Assembly (NCBI RefSeq): GCF_004402785.1
Contig: NZ_SOFP01000043.1
Span: forward strand, 1-49,736
Origin: Cryobacterium algoritolerans
Lineage (GTDB): Bacteria; Actinomycetota; Actinomycetes; Actinomycetales; Microbacteriaceae
Length of the DNA stretch: 49,736 nucleotides
Direction of reading: 5' to 3'
Shown here: one piece after another, positions 30,329-39,678 of the stretch
Numbering within the stretch: position 1 is the first letter of the stretch
Layout of the letters: the number at the start of each line of letters is the position of its first letter
The notes under the pieces: generated by a model
The model's input: the letters and a program-made list of their open reading frames with translations, nothing else
Told to the model about the DNA's origin: nothing
Databases searched by the model: none
Translations under genes and position numbers: made by a program

Positions 30329-31434
30329 TCCAACAGTTTATTGGGCACGGCGGCGGAGTGCTGCGCGAGCCCGGCCAGCGCCTCGAGGAAGACGCTCGTC
30401 TCCGCCTCGGTGCCCGCCGTGACGCGCAGGTGCCCCCGAATTCCGACGTCGCGCACCAATATCCCCTCCGCCAACAGGGCCTCGAAGGTGCCCCTGGGGT
30501 CGTCCACCCCGCCGAACAAGACAAAATTGCTTGCGCTGCGCAGGGGGCGGTAGCCGAGGGCGGCCAATTCGATGATGAGCCTGTCACGCTGACCGCGGAT
30601 ATCGTCGACCATGGCGAGCATCTCGGCGCTGTGGGCCAGGGCAGCGATCGCGGCGGCCTGGGTGAGGGCGGACAAGTGGTACGGCAGACGCACCAGGCGG
30701 AGGGCATCCGTCACCGCAGGGTCGGCGGCAAGGTAACCGACCCGCGCGCCGGCGAATGCGAACGCCTTGCTCATGGTGCGGGAGACGAAGAGCCTTTCCC
30801 GTCCGGGCAGCAGGGTGAGCGCGCTCGGAGCGTCGGACGGGCCGAACTCGGCGTAGGCCTCATCGACGACGACGATTCCGTCGGTCGCGTCGTACACCGC
30901 CGCGATCGTGTCGAGCGACAGCGGAGTGCCAGTGGGGTTGTTCGGTGAGCAGAGGAAGACGAGGTCGGGCGCCACCTTGTCGACCCAGCCTGTTGCGGTC
31001 GCCGGCGTGAGCTCGAAATCGGCGTCACGGGTGCCGGCAATCCAGCGGGTTCCGGTGCCGGAGGCGAGCAGGGGATACATCGAATACGTCGGTGCGAAGC
31101 CGAGGACCGACCGGCCCGGGCCGCCGAAGGCCTGCAGCACCTGCTGCAACACCTCGTTCGAGCCGTTGGCCGCCCAGATATTCTCCCGGGTCAGACCATG
31201 GCCGAGGTAGCGGGCGAGCGACTCCCGCAGCTCGGTGAACTCGCGGTCGGGGTAGCGGTTGATGGTGCGGATGGCCTCGGCCATCGCCGCGACAATGTCG
31301 CTGGCAACGGGGTCGGGGATCCCATGCGTGTTCTCATTCACGTTTAGGGCCACGGGCACGTGCAGCTGGGGAGCACCGTAGGGGGTGAGTCCGCGCAGAT
31401 TGTCGCGGAGGGGCAGGTCGTTGAGACTGGTCAC
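30325..31434 (-). CDS. hisC: histidinol-phosphate aminotransferase
   Basis: A PLP-dependent class I/II aminotransferase of 369 aa. Motifs: [32 protein letters not shown] and [18 protein letters not shown] with the PLP Lys. Start GTG 31434. First of the his genes seen (hisC-B-H-priA); hisD, hisF, hisI and hisG are elsewhere. It may be transcribed from a promoter in the 51-bp gap after the LysM gene, or by read-through past the hairpin at 31448-31472. Confidence 0.96.
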   Translation of the reverse strand: MTSLNDLPLRDNLRGLTPYGAPQLHVPVALNVNENTHGIPDPVASDIVAAMAEAIRTINRYPDREFTELRESLARYLGHGLTRENIWAANGSNEVLQQVLQAFGGPGRSVLGFAPTYSMYPLLASGTGTRWIAGTRDADFELTPATATGWVDKVAPDLVFLCSPNNPTGTPLSLDTIAAVYDATDGIVVVDEAYAEFGPSDAPSALTLLPGRERLFVSRTMSKAFAFAGARVGYLAADPAVTDALRLVRLPYHLSALTQAAAIAALAHSAEMLAMVDDIRGQRDRLIIELAALGYRPLRSASNFVLFGGVDDPRGTFEALLAEGILVRDVGIRGHLRVTAGTEAETSVFLEALAGLAQHSAAVPNKLLE

Positions 31435-31447
31435 TTCCCCAATGCTA

Positions 31448-31472
31448 CCGGGGACACCCGGGTGCTCCCCGG
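31448..31472 (-). terminator. nested hairpin after the LysM gene
   Basis: CCGGGGA (31448-31454) pairs with TCCCCGG (31466-31472); the interior CACCCGGGTG is itself a palindrome. It lies 14 nt after the LysM stop and before the hisC start. There is no clear U-tract. Confidence 0.55.
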
Positions 31473-31485
31473 ATGTGCAACTAAA

Positions 31486-31938
31486 TCAGAACCTGACCGG
31501 CAGGGCCAGGCGCTGACCAGGCTGCACGTTCTCGGAGGGCAGCTGGTTCAGGCTCACGATTTCGGCGATCACGTCTCGCGGGTCGGAGGTCGGGGCGATG
31601 GTCTCGGCCAGTTGCCAGAGGGACTGGCCGGACTGGATCGTGACGTAGTCGAAGACGGTGGCAACGTCGGCGACCGTGACAGCACCGCTGTTGGTCGCAA
31701 CGTTGTTGGCGCCCTCGGCCGCCGCGATCCCACCGTTGAGGGCCAGGGCGAGGGCGACGGCGGCGAGGGGAATCGCCGCGAGCGTCGTGAACACGACTCG
31801 ACCGCGCCGTGTGAGGTGCAGCCGGGTGTGGCCGGTTCGCATCTGGGTGCGCATCTGCGTGCGCACCTGGCCGACGGCGACGCCCAGGTCGAGTGCCCCG
31901 TTGCGTGCGCCGGTAGTCATTCCGATAGCGGTGCTCAT
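31486..31938 (-). CDS. LysM-domain membrane protein, probable SOS cell-division inhibitor
   Basis: A 150-aa protein: a cytoplasmic Arg-rich N-terminus (1-45), one transmembrane segment (about 49-68), a linker, and an extracytoplasmic LysM domain (98-148, VTIQSGQSLWQLA, then LNQLPSENVQPGQRLALP). ATG 31938 has a perfect AGGAGG. Divergence from lexA across SOS boxes recalls YneA (Bacillus), DivS (Corynebacterium) and ChiZ (mycobacteria). Those block septation during DNA damage and have the same TM or TM-LysM design. Function is therefore inferred from context; the sequence similarity is limited to LysM. Confidence 0.8.
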   Translation of the reverse strand: MSTAIGMTTGARNGALDLGVAVGQVRTQMRTQMRTGHTRLHLTRRGRVVFTTLAAIPLAAVALALALNGGIAAAEGANNVATNSGAVTVADVATVFDYVTIQSGQSLWQLAETIAPTSDPRDVIAEIVSLNQLPSENVQPGQRLALPVRF

Positions 31939-31992
31939 GTTGAACCTCCTGTGTAAAAACGCATCCGGCTCTCGGCCGGGAGAGCCGGATGC

Positions 31993-32004
31993 GAACCTAT
32001 GTTC
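31993..32004. promoter_or_regulatory. LexA (SOS) box 1
   Basis: GAAC, CTAT, GTTC is an exact GAAC-N4-GTTC core of the actinobacterial/Gram-positive LexA operator. It is 54 bp before the LysM start and about 215 bp before lexA. Confidence 0.75.
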
Positions 32005-32018
32005 CGAATATATATTCG
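32005..32018. promoter_or_regulatory. LexA-like palindrome 2
   Basis: CGAATATATATTCG is a perfect 14-bp palindrome with the CGAAY-N4-RTTCG layout of an SOS box, but with T instead of C in the half-site. It directly abuts box 1. Confidence 0.45.
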
Positions 32019-32076
32019 ATTCTTCGAACAATCAAGAGAAATTTCCGTTGTTTCTCGAAAAATACCGCGACACACT

Positions 32077-32090
32077 CGAATGAATGTTTG
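32077..32090. promoter_or_regulatory. degenerate SOS box 3 near lexA
   Basis: CGAAT, GAAT, GTTTG resembles CGAAC-N4-GTTCG with two differences. It is 130 bp before the lexA GTG and could serve lexA autoregulation, whereas box 1 lies on the LysM-gene side. Confidence 0.35.
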
Positions 32091-32122
32091 TCTATCAGGC
32101 TCGATGTGGATACAGTTTCGAC

Positions 32123-32146
32123 TGTCTGGATTGACTCAACCAGACA
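32123..32146. other. inverted repeat in the lexA leader
   Basis: TGTCTGG (32123-32129) and CCAGACA (32140-32146) are perfect arms around a 10-nt loop containing TTGACT. It could be a leader hairpin or an operator overlapping a -35 element. Confidence 0.35.
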
Positions 32147-32219
32147 CCACCGACATTCCAGTACAGTGGCGGCTTCCACCGCCGAGAAGACCGGGTACAC
32201 CGAGACGAGGAGCGACATC

Positions 32220-32924
32220 GTGACGCAGGACAGCAGCGGTCCCCGCGACAAGGGCGGCACCAGGCGGCGCAAGAGCCTCAGCGAGAAACAGCTCGCCATC
32301 CTGGCTGTGATCCAGCGCTCGGTGAGCCAGCGCGGCTATCCGCCGAGCATGCGTGAGATCGGTGACGCGGTGGGCCTGTCGTCGCTCTCGAGCGTCACCC
32401 ATCAGCTCAACCAGCTCGAGCTGAGCGGATACCTCCGGCGCGACCCGAATCGCCCACGGGCTCTGGAGGTCCTGATCGAAATTCCGCAGCCGCCCGAGGA
32501 CGTGCCCGCGGGCAGCGCGGAAAGCTACCAGTCGGGCGTGCAGGTCGGCGATGCGGCCATGGTGCCGCTGGTCGGCCGGATCGCGGCCGGCGTGCCGATC
32601 ATGGCCGACCAGATGATCGACGAGATCTTCCCGCTCCCCCGCCAGCTGGTCGGAAAGGGCGAACTGTTCATGCTCAAAGTCGTCGGCGAGTCTATGATCG
32701 ACGCCGCCATCTGCGACGGGGACTGGGTGGTCGTCCGCCAGCAGAAGACAGCCGAGAACGGCGAGATCGTTGCGGCCATGCTCGATGGCGAGGCAACGGT
32801 GAAGGTCTTCCGCCAGCGAGACGGGCACATCTGGCTGCTGCCGCGCAACACCAACTTCGAACCCATTGTCGGAGACCACGCCGAGATCCTCGGCAAAATC
32901 GTCGCGGTGCTGCGCTCGGTCTGA
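32220..32924 (+). CDS. lexA: LexA repressor
   Basis: SOS master repressor, 234 aa. N-terminal winged HTH ([41 protein letters not shown]) and a C-terminal S24 peptidase. The self-cleavage bond is Ala123-Gly124 in RIAAGVP; the catalytic dyad is Ser158 (VVGESMID) and Lys195 (EATVKVF). GTG at 32220 has GAGGAG upstream. An earlier frame is open to 31989, but that region carries operators. It binds DNA until RecA stimulates autocleavage; recA itself is at 43311-44441. Confidence 0.97.
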   Translation: MTQDSSGPRDKGGTRRRKSLSEKQLAILAVIQRSVSQRGYPPSMREIGDAVGLSSLSSVTHQLNQLELSGYLRRDPNRPRALEVLIEIPQPPEDVPAGSAESYQSGVQVGDAAMVPLVGRIAAGVPIMADQMIDEIFPLPRQLVGKGELFMLKVVGESMIDAAICDGDWVVVRQQKTAENGEIVAAMLDGEATVKVFRQRDGHIWLLPRNTNFEPIVGDHAEILGKIVAVLRSV

Positions 32925-32937
32925 TCTCCCGATGCCC

Positions 32938-32971
32938 GAACGGCCCTGTCGGTGTTCCGGCAGGGCCGTTC
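32938..32971. terminator. strong hairpin between lexA and metE
   Basis: A 15-bp stem with one G-T wobble: GAACGGCCCTGTCGG, loop TGTT, CCGGCAGGGCCGTTC. It can serve both convergent genes. Confidence 0.8.
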
Positions 32972-32984
32972 CGCGTCTCGGTAC

Positions 32985-35318
32985 CTACCCGGGAATGTTC
33001 ACACGGATGCGCGCACGGACCGCTCGGGTGGCCGCCACCATGTTGTGCAGCGATTCGACGGTCTCCTTGTAGCCGCGGGTCTTCAGGCCGCAATCCGGGT
33101 TGACCCAGACCTGTCGTTCCGGGATGGATTCGAGCGCCCGGTCAAGCAGCGCTGTGATCTCGGCGACGCTCGGCACCCTTGGCGAGTGGATGTCGTACAC
33201 ACCCGGGCCGATGCCGTGGTCGAACCCGCCGGCCTTGATGTCGGCGACGACCTCCATCCGGGAGCGCGCGGCCTCGATACTTGTGACGTCGGCGTCGAGG
33301 TTACGGATGGCGTCGATCACCACGCCGAACTCCGAATAGCAGAGGTGGGTGTGGATCTGGGTGGCGTCAGCCACCCCGGCAGTTGCCAGACGGAAGGAGC
33401 CGACCGACCAGTCGAGGTAGTCGGCGTGGTCCTTCTTCTTCAGTGGGAGGAGTTCGCGCAGCGCGGGTTCGTCCACCTGGACGAGCCCGATGCCGGCCGC
33501 TTCGAGGTCGTGGATCTCGTCCCGCAGGGCCAGTGCCACCTGCGTCGCGGTCTCCGCCAACGGCTGGTCGTCGCGCACGAACGACCAGGCAAGGATCGTG
33601 ACCGGTCCGGTGAGCATGCCCTTGACCGGTTTCGCGGTGAGCCCCTGGGTGTAGGTCGACCAGTCGACGGTGATCGGCCGGGGACGGGACACGTCGCCCC
33701 AGAGGATCGACGGCCGCGTGCACCGGCTGCCGTAGGATTGCACCCAGCCGTTCTCGGTCACCTGGAACCCGTCGAGCTGCTCGGCGAAGTATTGCACCAT
33801 GTCGTTGCGCTCGGGTTCGCCGTGCACGAGCACGTCCAGTCCGATCTCCTCCTGCAGCGCGACCACCCGGGCGATCTCCGCCTTCATCAGCGCGCGGTAG
33901 TCGTCGTGCGACAGCTCACCGGCGTGGCGCCTGGCCCTGGCGCGACGGATGTCCCCGGTCTGCGGGAACGACCCGATGGTCGTGGTGGGCAGCGGGGGCA
34001 AGCCAAGGGCGGCATCCTGCGCGGCGAGCCTCGCCGGGTAGTCGCCACGGCTGAAGTCGGCCTCGGTGAGGGCGGCGGCGCGGGCGCGCACTCTGCCGTC
34101 TCGAACACCACGGGCGTTGCGTCGGGACTCGAGCGCGGCGGAGGCGGCCGCCAGGTCGCCCGCGATGGCTGCCCGGCCCTCTGACAGGCCGCGGGCCAGG
34201 GTGGCGACCTGGCCGACCTTCTGGTCGGCGAAGGCCAACCAGCCGGGGAGGTCGTCACCGAGCCCCGCCTCATCGTCGACGTCGTGCGGGACGTGCAGCA
34301 GGGAGGTGGACGTGGACACGCTTATTCGCGGGGAGAACCCGGCGAGGCGTTCGGCTTTCTCGAGCGCTAGGGCAAGGTCGCCGCGCCAGATGTTGTGGCC
34401 GTCGATCACCCCGGCGACGAGAGTCTTGGCGGCCAGGCCGGCGGTGTCGAGAGGGAGGGCGCCGCGGACGAGGTCGAGCCCAATGGCGTCGACAGGTGTG
34501 CCCGCGAGCACGGGAAGGGCGTCATCGAGGCTGCCATAGGGAGCCGCGACGAAGATGGCCGGCCGGCCGGCGAGACGGCCGAGGGTGGCATAGGCTCGGC
34601 CGAGCGCGGCGAGGGACTCGGTTCGGGCGGTATCGATGCTTTCGCTGACCAGGGCCGGCTCGTCGAGCTGAACCCACTGGGCGCCGGCCTCGTCGAGTCG
34701 CTGGAGGAGTGCGGCGTAGACCGGGAGCAGGTCGTCGAGGCGGTCCAGCGGGGAGAAGCCGGCGGGAGCCTCGTCGCTGGCCTTGCTCAGCAGGAGGAAG
34801 GTGACCGGACCGACGATGACCGGGCGGGTGAGGTAACCGGCCGTCTTCGCCTCGACGAACTCCCGCACGATGCGGTCACTGGAGAGGCTGAAGACCGTCT
34901 CGGGGCCGATCTCCGGCACCAGGTAGTGGTAGTTGGAGTCGAACCACTTCGTCATCTCCAGGGGCAGGTTGTCGCCCTCACCGCGGGCGAGGGTGAAGTA
35001 CCCGGCCAGGTCGATGCGTCCGTCGGCGCCCACCAACGACGCATACCGGGCGGGGACGGCTCCGACCGTGCAGAGGGCGTCGAGCACCTGGTCGTAGAAG
35101 GAGAATGAGCCGGGGATGGAGGAGTCGTCGGCGCCGAGCCCCAGCGCCACCAGGCGCGCCCTGGTGGCCTGGCGCAGAGTCGCCGCGGTGTCCTCGAGCT
35201 CTGCGGCGCTGGTCGTGCCTGCCCAGAACGACTCGACGGCCTTCTTGAGCTGGCGGCGGGGGCCGATTCGCGGGTAGCCGAGGATGGTGCCGGCGGGGAA
35301 TGGGGAGGTGGTGGTCAT
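32985..35318 (-). CDS. metE: cobalamin-independent methionine synthase
   Basis: Transfers the methyl group of methyltetrahydrofolate-triglutamate to homocysteine; 777 aa with the duplicated barrels. N-terminal [22 protein letters not shown]; the C-terminal zinc site uses His/Cys in [10 protein letters not shown] and the Cys of [12 protein letters not shown] at 35318 is preceded by AAAGGA. Lies 60 bp downstream of metF, in the same direction, so the cofactor-making and -using enzymes are probably one transcript. Confidence 0.97.
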   Translation of the reverse strand: MTTTSPFPAGTILGYPRIGPRRQLKKAVESFWAGTTSAAELEDTAATLRQATRARLVALGLGADDSSIPGSFSFYDQVLDALCTVGAVPARYASLVGADGRIDLAGYFTLARGEGDNLPLEMTKWFDSNYHYLVPEIGPETVFSLSSDRIVREFVEAKTAGYLTRPVIVGPVTFLLLSKASDEAPAGFSPLDRLDDLLPVYAALLQRLDEAGAQWVQLDEPALVSESIDTARTESLAALGRAYATLGRLAGRPAIFVAAPYGSLDDALPVLAGTPVDAIGLDLVRGALPLDTAGLAAKTLVAGVIDGHNIWRGDLALALEKAERLAGFSPRISVSTSTSLLHVPHDVDDEAGLGDDLPGWLAFADQKVGQVATLARGLSEGRAAIAGDLAAASAALESRRNARGVRDGRVRARAAALTEADFSRGDYPARLAAQDAALGLPPLPTTTIGSFPQTGDIRRARARRHAGELSHDDYRALMKAEIARVVALQEEIGLDVLVHGEPERNDMVQYFAEQLDGFQVTENGWVQSYGSRCTRPSILWGDVSRPRPITVDWSTYTQGLTAKPVKGMLTGPVTILAWSFVRDDQPLAETATQVALALRDEIHDLEAAGIGLVQVDEPALRELLPLKKKDHADYLDWSVGSFRLATAGVADATQIHTHLCYSEFGVVIDAIRNLDADVTSIEAARSRMEVVADIKAGGFDHGIGPGVYDIHSPRVPSVAEITALLDRALESIPERQVWVNPDCGLKTRGYKETVESLHNMVAATRAVRARIRVNIPG

Positions 35319-35378
35319 GGGGTGTCCTTTGCGGGTGGGATCGGGCAGCGGATGGTGCGGGCCTCAGGCCGGGAAGAC

Positions 35379-36344
35379 CTATGCGGGCGCCGCGACCGGA
35401 GAGGTGAGCAGGCCGCAGGCGGCCAGCACCTCGAGCACGGTCTCGTGCTCGTTGAAGGCGTAGAGGTGCAGGCCGGGCGCCCCGCCGGCGATCACCCGGC
35501 CGGCGAGGTCGACGGCGTGCTGGATGCCGATCTCACGCTGGCCTTCCTTCGTCGGTTCGACTTCGAGCCGGATGGACAGGTCGGAGGGAAGCTGTTCGCC
35601 GGAGAGCTCGATGATGCGGCGCAGTCGCGCCGGGCTCGTCACCGGCATGATGCCGGGCAGGATCGGGAAGAGTACGCCGGCCTCCCGGGCCCTCTGGGCA
35701 AAGCTGAGGTAGTGGTCGGCGTGGAAGAACAGCTGCGTGATGCCGAGGTTCGCGCCCGCGGCCTGCTTGGCGAGCAGGGTGTCGATGTCCTGCGCCGACG
35801 AGCGGGAGCGTGGGTGGCCATTCGGGAACGCCGCTACGGCGATGCGCACCTTCTCTCGCCCGGGCGTCACCGCGCGCGCGGCTGGGATGCCCGGGATGAT
35901 CGACTCCCGATACGGTGACTTCTCGGCCTGCACCCGGTGGATGAGCTGCACGAGTTCGGCCGCGCTACCGAAGTCACCGAGGAATGCCTCGCCCTCCTTC
36001 GTTCCCGCAGGTGGGTCGCCGCGCAGGGCGAGGAAGCTGTGCACTCCCGCGTCGAGGAACTCGCGGATCAGCCGGTTTGCCTCGTCATGGGTGGAGCCGA
36101 CGCAGGTGAGGTGGGCCATGGCCTCGACGTTCGTGGTGCGGAGGATACGGCTGAGCACGTCGAGCGAGGAGCGGCGCGATGAACCGTTGGCGCCGTAGGT
36201 GACCGAGAGGAAGTCGGGCCCGACGGCCGCGAGGTGTTCGATCGTCGTCGAGAGAGCGGATGCGTCGGCATCCGTTTTGGGCGGATAGAGCTCGAAGGAG
36301 AATGGGATTCGACCGGAACAGGCCGGGTCCGATGTCTTCTGCAT
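35379..36344 (-). CDS. metF: 5,10-methylenetetrahydrofolate reductase
   Basis: FAD-dependent reductase producing methyl-THF for MetE; 321 aa. PFSFELYPPKTD at the start, LSVTYGANGSSR, AHLTCVGSTHDE, FLALRGDPP and ITQLFFHADHYLSF mark the family. ATG at 36344 lies a few bases after GAGGTG; a GTG at 36350 is a minor alternative. It is the first gene of metF-metE and has a leader of at least 140 nt with strong pairing potential. Confidence 0.95.
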   Translation of the reverse strand: MQKTSDPACSGRIPFSFELYPPKTDADASALSTTIEHLAAVGPDFLSVTYGANGSSRRSSLDVLSRILRTTNVEAMAHLTCVGSTHDEANRLIREFLDAGVHSFLALRGDPPAGTKEGEAFLGDFGSAAELVQLIHRVQAEKSPYRESIIPGIPAARAVTPGREKVRIAVAAFPNGHPRSRSSAQDIDTLLAKQAAGANLGITQLFFHADHYLSFAQRAREAGVLFPILPGIMPVTSPARLRRIIELSGEQLPSDLSIRLEVEPTKEGQREIGIQHAVDLAGRVIAGGAPGLHLYAFNEHETVLEVLAACGLLTSPVAAPA

Positions 36345-36375
36345 GTGCACCTCATTCGACAGTTGCCCACACCGG

Positions 36376-36462
36376 CGGGGGCCGGGCGGCCGCGGACCTC
36401 CAGGCAGGCCTGGCGGTTGTTCGCGGGCGGATGCCGGGCTCGGCTGTCGCTCCATGCCCCCG
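36376..36462 (-). promoter_or_regulatory. structured leader of metF-metE, possible riboswitch
   Basis: CGGGGGC (36376-36382) and GCCCCCG (36456-36462) form a perfect 7-bp closing stem around 73 nt. On the transcript strand the interior reads ATGGAGCGACAGCC, then GAGCCCGGCATCC, GCGAACAACCGCC and the hairpin CCAGGCCTGCCTGG. A second hairpin, CCGAGGTCCACCTCGG, precedes it. This loosely recalls SAM-IV-type leaders, and the methionine genes downstream fit. The invariant GGCAACC core and the downstream GGGUGA are not matched exactly, so identity is uncertain. Confidence 0.3.
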
Positions 36463-36493
36463 AGGTGGACCTCGGCGGCAACGATTGAATGAG

Positions 36494-36499
36494 ACTCTA
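36494..36499 (-). promoter_or_regulatory. possible -10 element for metF-metE
   Basis: TAGAGT on the minus strand, 150 nt before the metF start. The -35 is poor (CTGGCG at an 18-bp spacing), and the hairpin at 36501-36519 occupies the spacer. Confidence 0.25.
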
Positions 36500-36500
36500 G

Positions 36501-36519
36501 CAACCCCGCTCCGGGGTCG
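36501..36519. terminator. hairpin downstream of hflX
   Basis: CAACCCCG, CTC, CGGGGTCG form an 8-bp stem with one wobble. It lies about 55 nt after the hflX stop. The T-run that follows is on the plus strand at 36531-36540; on the minus strand no U-tract is seen. It could instead be an operator in the metF promoter region. Confidence 0.45.
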
Positions 36520-36573
36520 CCAGACTGTGACTTTTTGTTTCGCGCAGGCCCGGTGACCCGGTCGAGATCCAGG

Positions 36574-38112
36574 TCAGGCGCTGACGGCGGGCCGAACGAT
36601 GAACGGGCCGAACTGGGCCTGGATGTCGGGGGTGACCAGCGCGCTCACCTCGGTTCCGGCTTCGGCGTATTCCGTCGAGAGGACCTGTCCCTGGTCGTGC
36701 AGCACCGCGATGAGGTCGCCGCGTTCGTACGGGATGAGCAGCCTGAGCTCGATTGTGGGCCGCGGCAGGAGTTCGGAGATGGCCGCGAGGAGTTCGTCGA
36801 GGCCCTCGCCGGTGCGGGCGGACACGAAGATGCCCGTTGGCCACAGCCCCCGCAGAACGAGCCGGTCGTCCTCGCCGACGAGGTCGCTCTTATTGAAGAC
36901 GACGATCTCGGGGATGTCCCGGGCACCGACCTCGCCGATCACCTCGCGCACCGTGGACAACTGGCTCGCCGGGTCGGGGTGGGAGCCGTCGACGACGTGC
37001 ACGATGACGTCGGCGTCGGCCACCTCTTCGAGGGTGGAACGGAAGGCTTCGACCAGCTGGTGAGGCAGATTGCGCACGAAGCCGACCGTGTCGGTGAAGG
37101 TGTACTGGCGTCCGTCGACCGTTGTCGATTTGCGCACGGTGGCGTCGAGGGTGGCGAAGAGGGAGTTCTCGACGAGCACGCCGGCCCGGGTGATCCGGTT
37201 GAGCAGGCTCGACTTGCCGGCGTTGGTGTAACCGACGATGGCGACGGATGGAACGGAGTTGCGCTTGCGGTTGGCCCGCTTGGCCTCACGTGCCGGCTTC
37301 ATCTCGAGGATCTGTTTGCGGAGCCGGGACATCCGGGTGTGGATGCGGCGACGGTCCAGTTCGATCTTCGTCTCACCGGGTCCGCGGGAGCCCATGCCCG
37401 CGCCGGCGCCGCCGACCTGGCCACCGGCCTGGCGGGACATCGAGTCACCCCAGCCGCGCAGGCGCGGCAGCAGGTACTCGAGCTGGGCGAGTTCGACCTG
37501 CGCCTTGCCCTCCCGGCTCTTGGCGTGCTGGCTGAAAATGTCGAGGATGACGGCCGTGCGGTCGATGACCTTGACCTTGACGACGTCTTCGAGCGAGCGA
37601 CGCTGGCTGGGGGCGAGTTCGGTGTCGGCGATCACGGTGTCGGCGCCCATCGCCTTGACGATCCCGGCGAGTTCCTCGGCCTTGCCCTTGCCGAGGTACG
37701 TGCTGGCGTCGGGCTTGGCCCGGCGCTGCATCAGTCCATCGAGCACTGTCGCGCCCGCCGTTTCGGCGAGGGCGGCGAGCTCGCGCATGGAGTTCTCCGC
37801 GTCGGACACGGTGCCCTGGGTGTACAGGCCGATCAGTACGACGTTCTCCAGTCGAAGCTGCCGGTATTCGACCTCGGTGACGTCCTCGAGCTCAGTGGAG
37901 AGGCTCGGCACACGGCGGAGCGCGTTGCGGTCCTCACGGTCCTGCTGCGCACCGTCGTGGCCTTCGTCGGACTCCGACGTGGAGGAGTCGGCCTGCAACG
38001 CCTGGGCGGAGCCGCTCCGGAATAGCGAATAGCCAGCGGCTTTGCTCTCGGCGCTGGCCAGGACGCGTGCTACCACATCGTCGTCGTTGTCGTGCTCGGT
38101 TGGCTCAATCAT
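36574..38112 (-). CDS. hflX: ribosome-associated GTPase HflX
   Basis: Splits stalled or hibernating ribosomes; 512 aa. N-terminal HflX domain (ENVVLIGLY, STYLGKGKAEEL), the Gly-rich GGQVGGAGAGMGSRGPGE, then the GTPase domain: G1 GYTNAGKSS (about 294-302), G3 DTVGF, G4 NKSD, G5-like SARTG. ATG at 38112 has AAGG eight bases upstream; a GTG at 38139 is an alternative. The 80-residue N-terminal acidic extension is common in actinobacteria. It is divergent from a methyltransferase gene only 42 bp away. Confidence 0.96.
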   Translation of the reverse strand: MIEPTEHDNDDDVVARVLASAESKAAGYSLFRSGSAQALQADSSTSESDEGHDGAQQDREDRNALRRVPSLSTELEDVTEVEYRQLRLENVVLIGLYTQGTVSDAENSMRELAALAETAGATVLDGLMQRRAKPDASTYLGKGKAEELAGIVKAMGADTVIADTELAPSQRRSLEDVVKVKVIDRTAVILDIFSQHAKSREGKAQVELAQLEYLLPRLRGWGDSMSRQAGGQVGGAGAGMGSRGPGETKIELDRRRIHTRMSRLRKQILEMKPAREAKRANRKRNSVPSVAIVGYTNAGKSSLLNRITRAGVLVENSLFATLDATVRKSTTVDGRQYTFTDTVGFVRNLPHQLVEAFRSTLEEVADADVIVHVVDGSHPDPASQLSTVREVIGEVGARDIPEIVVFNKSDLVGEDDRLVLRGLWPTGIFVSARTGEGLDELLAAISELLPRPTIELRLLIPYERGDLIAVLHDQGQVLSTEYAEAGTEVSALVTPDIQAQFGPFIVRPAVSA

Positions 38113-38154
38113 TGCGTTAACCTTAGTTCCTCGAAGCACGATAGGTTCCCTACT

Positions 38155-38766
38155 ATGGCCTCAGACCACTACTTCACCCCGGCACCCGACAGCGCCCTGA
38201 AACTTCGGCAGATCACTGTTTCGCTGGGAGGCGAGGATCGGCATCTGACGACCGCCAATTCGGTCTTCAGCCCCGACCACATCGACACCGGCACCCAGGT
38301 TCTGATCGGCAACGCTCCGACTCCGCCGCCGGGAGGCGATTTCCTCGACCTCGGCTGCGGCTGGGGCCCGATCAGCCTGCATCTGGCCCTCGCCTCGCCC
38401 CGCGCCACCATCTGGGCGGTCGACGTGAACGAGCGTGCGCTCGATCTCGTGCGGTTGAATTCGGAGAAGCTGGGCCTGACAAATGTCACGGCCGTACTGC
38501 CGGACCAGGTGCCGGCGCATCTGAGCTTCCGCACAATCTGGTCGAACCCGCCGATCCGGGTCGGCAAGAGCGAGCTGCACAACCTCCTGCACACCTGGCT
38601 GCCGCGCCTCGAGCCCGACTCGGATGCCTGGCTCGTCGTGCAGCGCAACCTCGGCTCCGACTCTCTGCAGCGCTGGCTCGACGGCGACCTCCCCGTCGAG
38701 TTCGCGACCAGCCGCCACGCCATCAGCAAGGGCTTCCGGGTACTGCGCGTCAAGCGCCACGGCTGA
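38155..38766 (+). CDS. class I SAM methyltransferase, RsmC/RlmG-like
   Basis: A 203-aa small-domain MTS-fold methyltransferase. Motif I DLGCGWGP (about 65-72), acidic motif II AVDVNERALDLV, and the catalytic NPPIR at 131-135, which identifies exocyclic-amino N-methyltransferases acting on guanine in rRNA. The N-terminal HYFTPAPDS resembles RsmC-like proteins that have only one domain. The target is not known. ATG 38155 is chosen because earlier starts lie within the hflX promoter region. The gene is the only plus-strand one between lexA and the right edge apart from the partial gene at 49668. Confidence 0.88.
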   Translation: MASDHYFTPAPDSALKLRQITVSLGGEDRHLTTANSVFSPDHIDTGTQVLIGNAPTPPPGGDFLDLGCGWGPISLHLALASPRATIWAVDVNERALDLVRLNSEKLGLTNVTAVLPDQVPAHLSFRTIWSNPPIRVGKSELHNLLHTWLPRLEPDSDAWLVVQRNLGSDSLQRWLDGDLPVEFATSRHAISKGFRVLRVKRHG

Positions 38767-38787
38767 CCGGCGGCCCGGCCGGCGTTG

Positions 38788-39669
38788 CTAGCCCAGACGG
38801 AAGACCCCGTCGAAGACCAGCTCGGCTGGGCCGGACAGTGACACGTGCTCGCCGTCCTCGGTCGGGAACATACGCACGCCGAGCACGCCACCTCTGACTT
38901 CCACCCGCCACTGGTTGGGTGCCCCTGCTCCGGCCCAGTGCCGGGTGGCGAGGGCGGCCGCCGCCGCTCCCGTGCCGCAGGACAGGGTCTCGCCGCTTCC
39001 GCGCTCATGCACGCGCATCCGGATGCGGCCGACGCCGTCGACGACGAGCGGGTCGTTCGGCACCACGAATTCGATGTTCGCTCCCGCCGGCGGCTCCGGT
39101 TCCAGCTGCGGAACAAAGGTGAGGTCGGCGTTCTCCAGTTCGGCATCGTCCGCCAGGGCCACGACAACGTGTGGGTTACCCACGGTGATACCGAGGCCCG
39201 GGCGGGCGACGGCCAGGTTCTTCGCCCGCACGAGTGGTTCGCCGCCGTCAAGCCTCCACCGGCCGAGGTCGACCTGGTAGCCGGCTCCGCCGCGTTGCAC
39301 ATCCCGCACACCCCCGCGGGTTCCGATGTTGAGGGTCTCCCCGCCGGCGAGCATCGCCAGCCCCTGCTCCACCAGGAACCGGGTGTACACCCGGATGCCG
39401 TTGCCGCACATCTCCGAGACCGTGCCGTCCGCGTTCCAGTAGTCCATGAACCATTCGGCCTGGTCGTCCTCAGCCAGCGCGGCCGCGCCCGCGTCGAGGC
39501 TGCGCGAACGCACCGCGCGAATGATGCCGTCGCCGCCGATGCCGAAGCGTCGATCGCAGACGGCGCGGATCTGATCGGGGGTGAGGTCGATCAGTCCGTC
39601 GGGGTCGGCGAACACGACGAAATCGTTGCCCGTGCCGTGGCCCTTGGTGAAATTCAGATCCAGTCCCAT
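38788..39669 (-). CDS. dapF: diaminopimelate epimerase
   Basis: Makes meso-diaminopimelate for lysine and peptidoglycan; 293 aa. The two catalytic cysteines are in [10 protein letters not shown] (Cys88) and [13 protein letters not shown] (Cys231). The N-terminal half shows [12 protein letters not shown]. It is 9 bp after miaA, last of miaB-miaA-dapF. Confidence 0.96.
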   Translation of the reverse strand: MGLDLNFTKGHGTGNDFVVFADPDGLIDLTPDQIRAVCDRRFGIGGDGIIRAVRSRSLDAGAAALAEDDQAEWFMDYWNADGTVSEMCGNGIRVYTRFLVEQGLAMLAGGETLNIGTRGGVRDVQRGGAGYQVDLGRWRLDGGEPLVRAKNLAVARPGLGITVGNPHVVVALADDAELENADLTFVPQLEPEPPAGANIEFVVPNDPLVVDGVGRIRMRVHERGSGETLSCGTGAAAAALATRHWAGAGAPNQWRVEVRGGVLGVRMFPTEDGEHVSLSGPAELVFDGVFRLG

Positions 39670-39678
39670 GGGTCCAGT

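Noticed and set aside
31989..32219. N-terminal extension of lexA starting at 31989.
   Set aside because: The extra 77 codons cover operator palindromes and do not resemble LexA. The GTG at 32220 has a good ribosome site.
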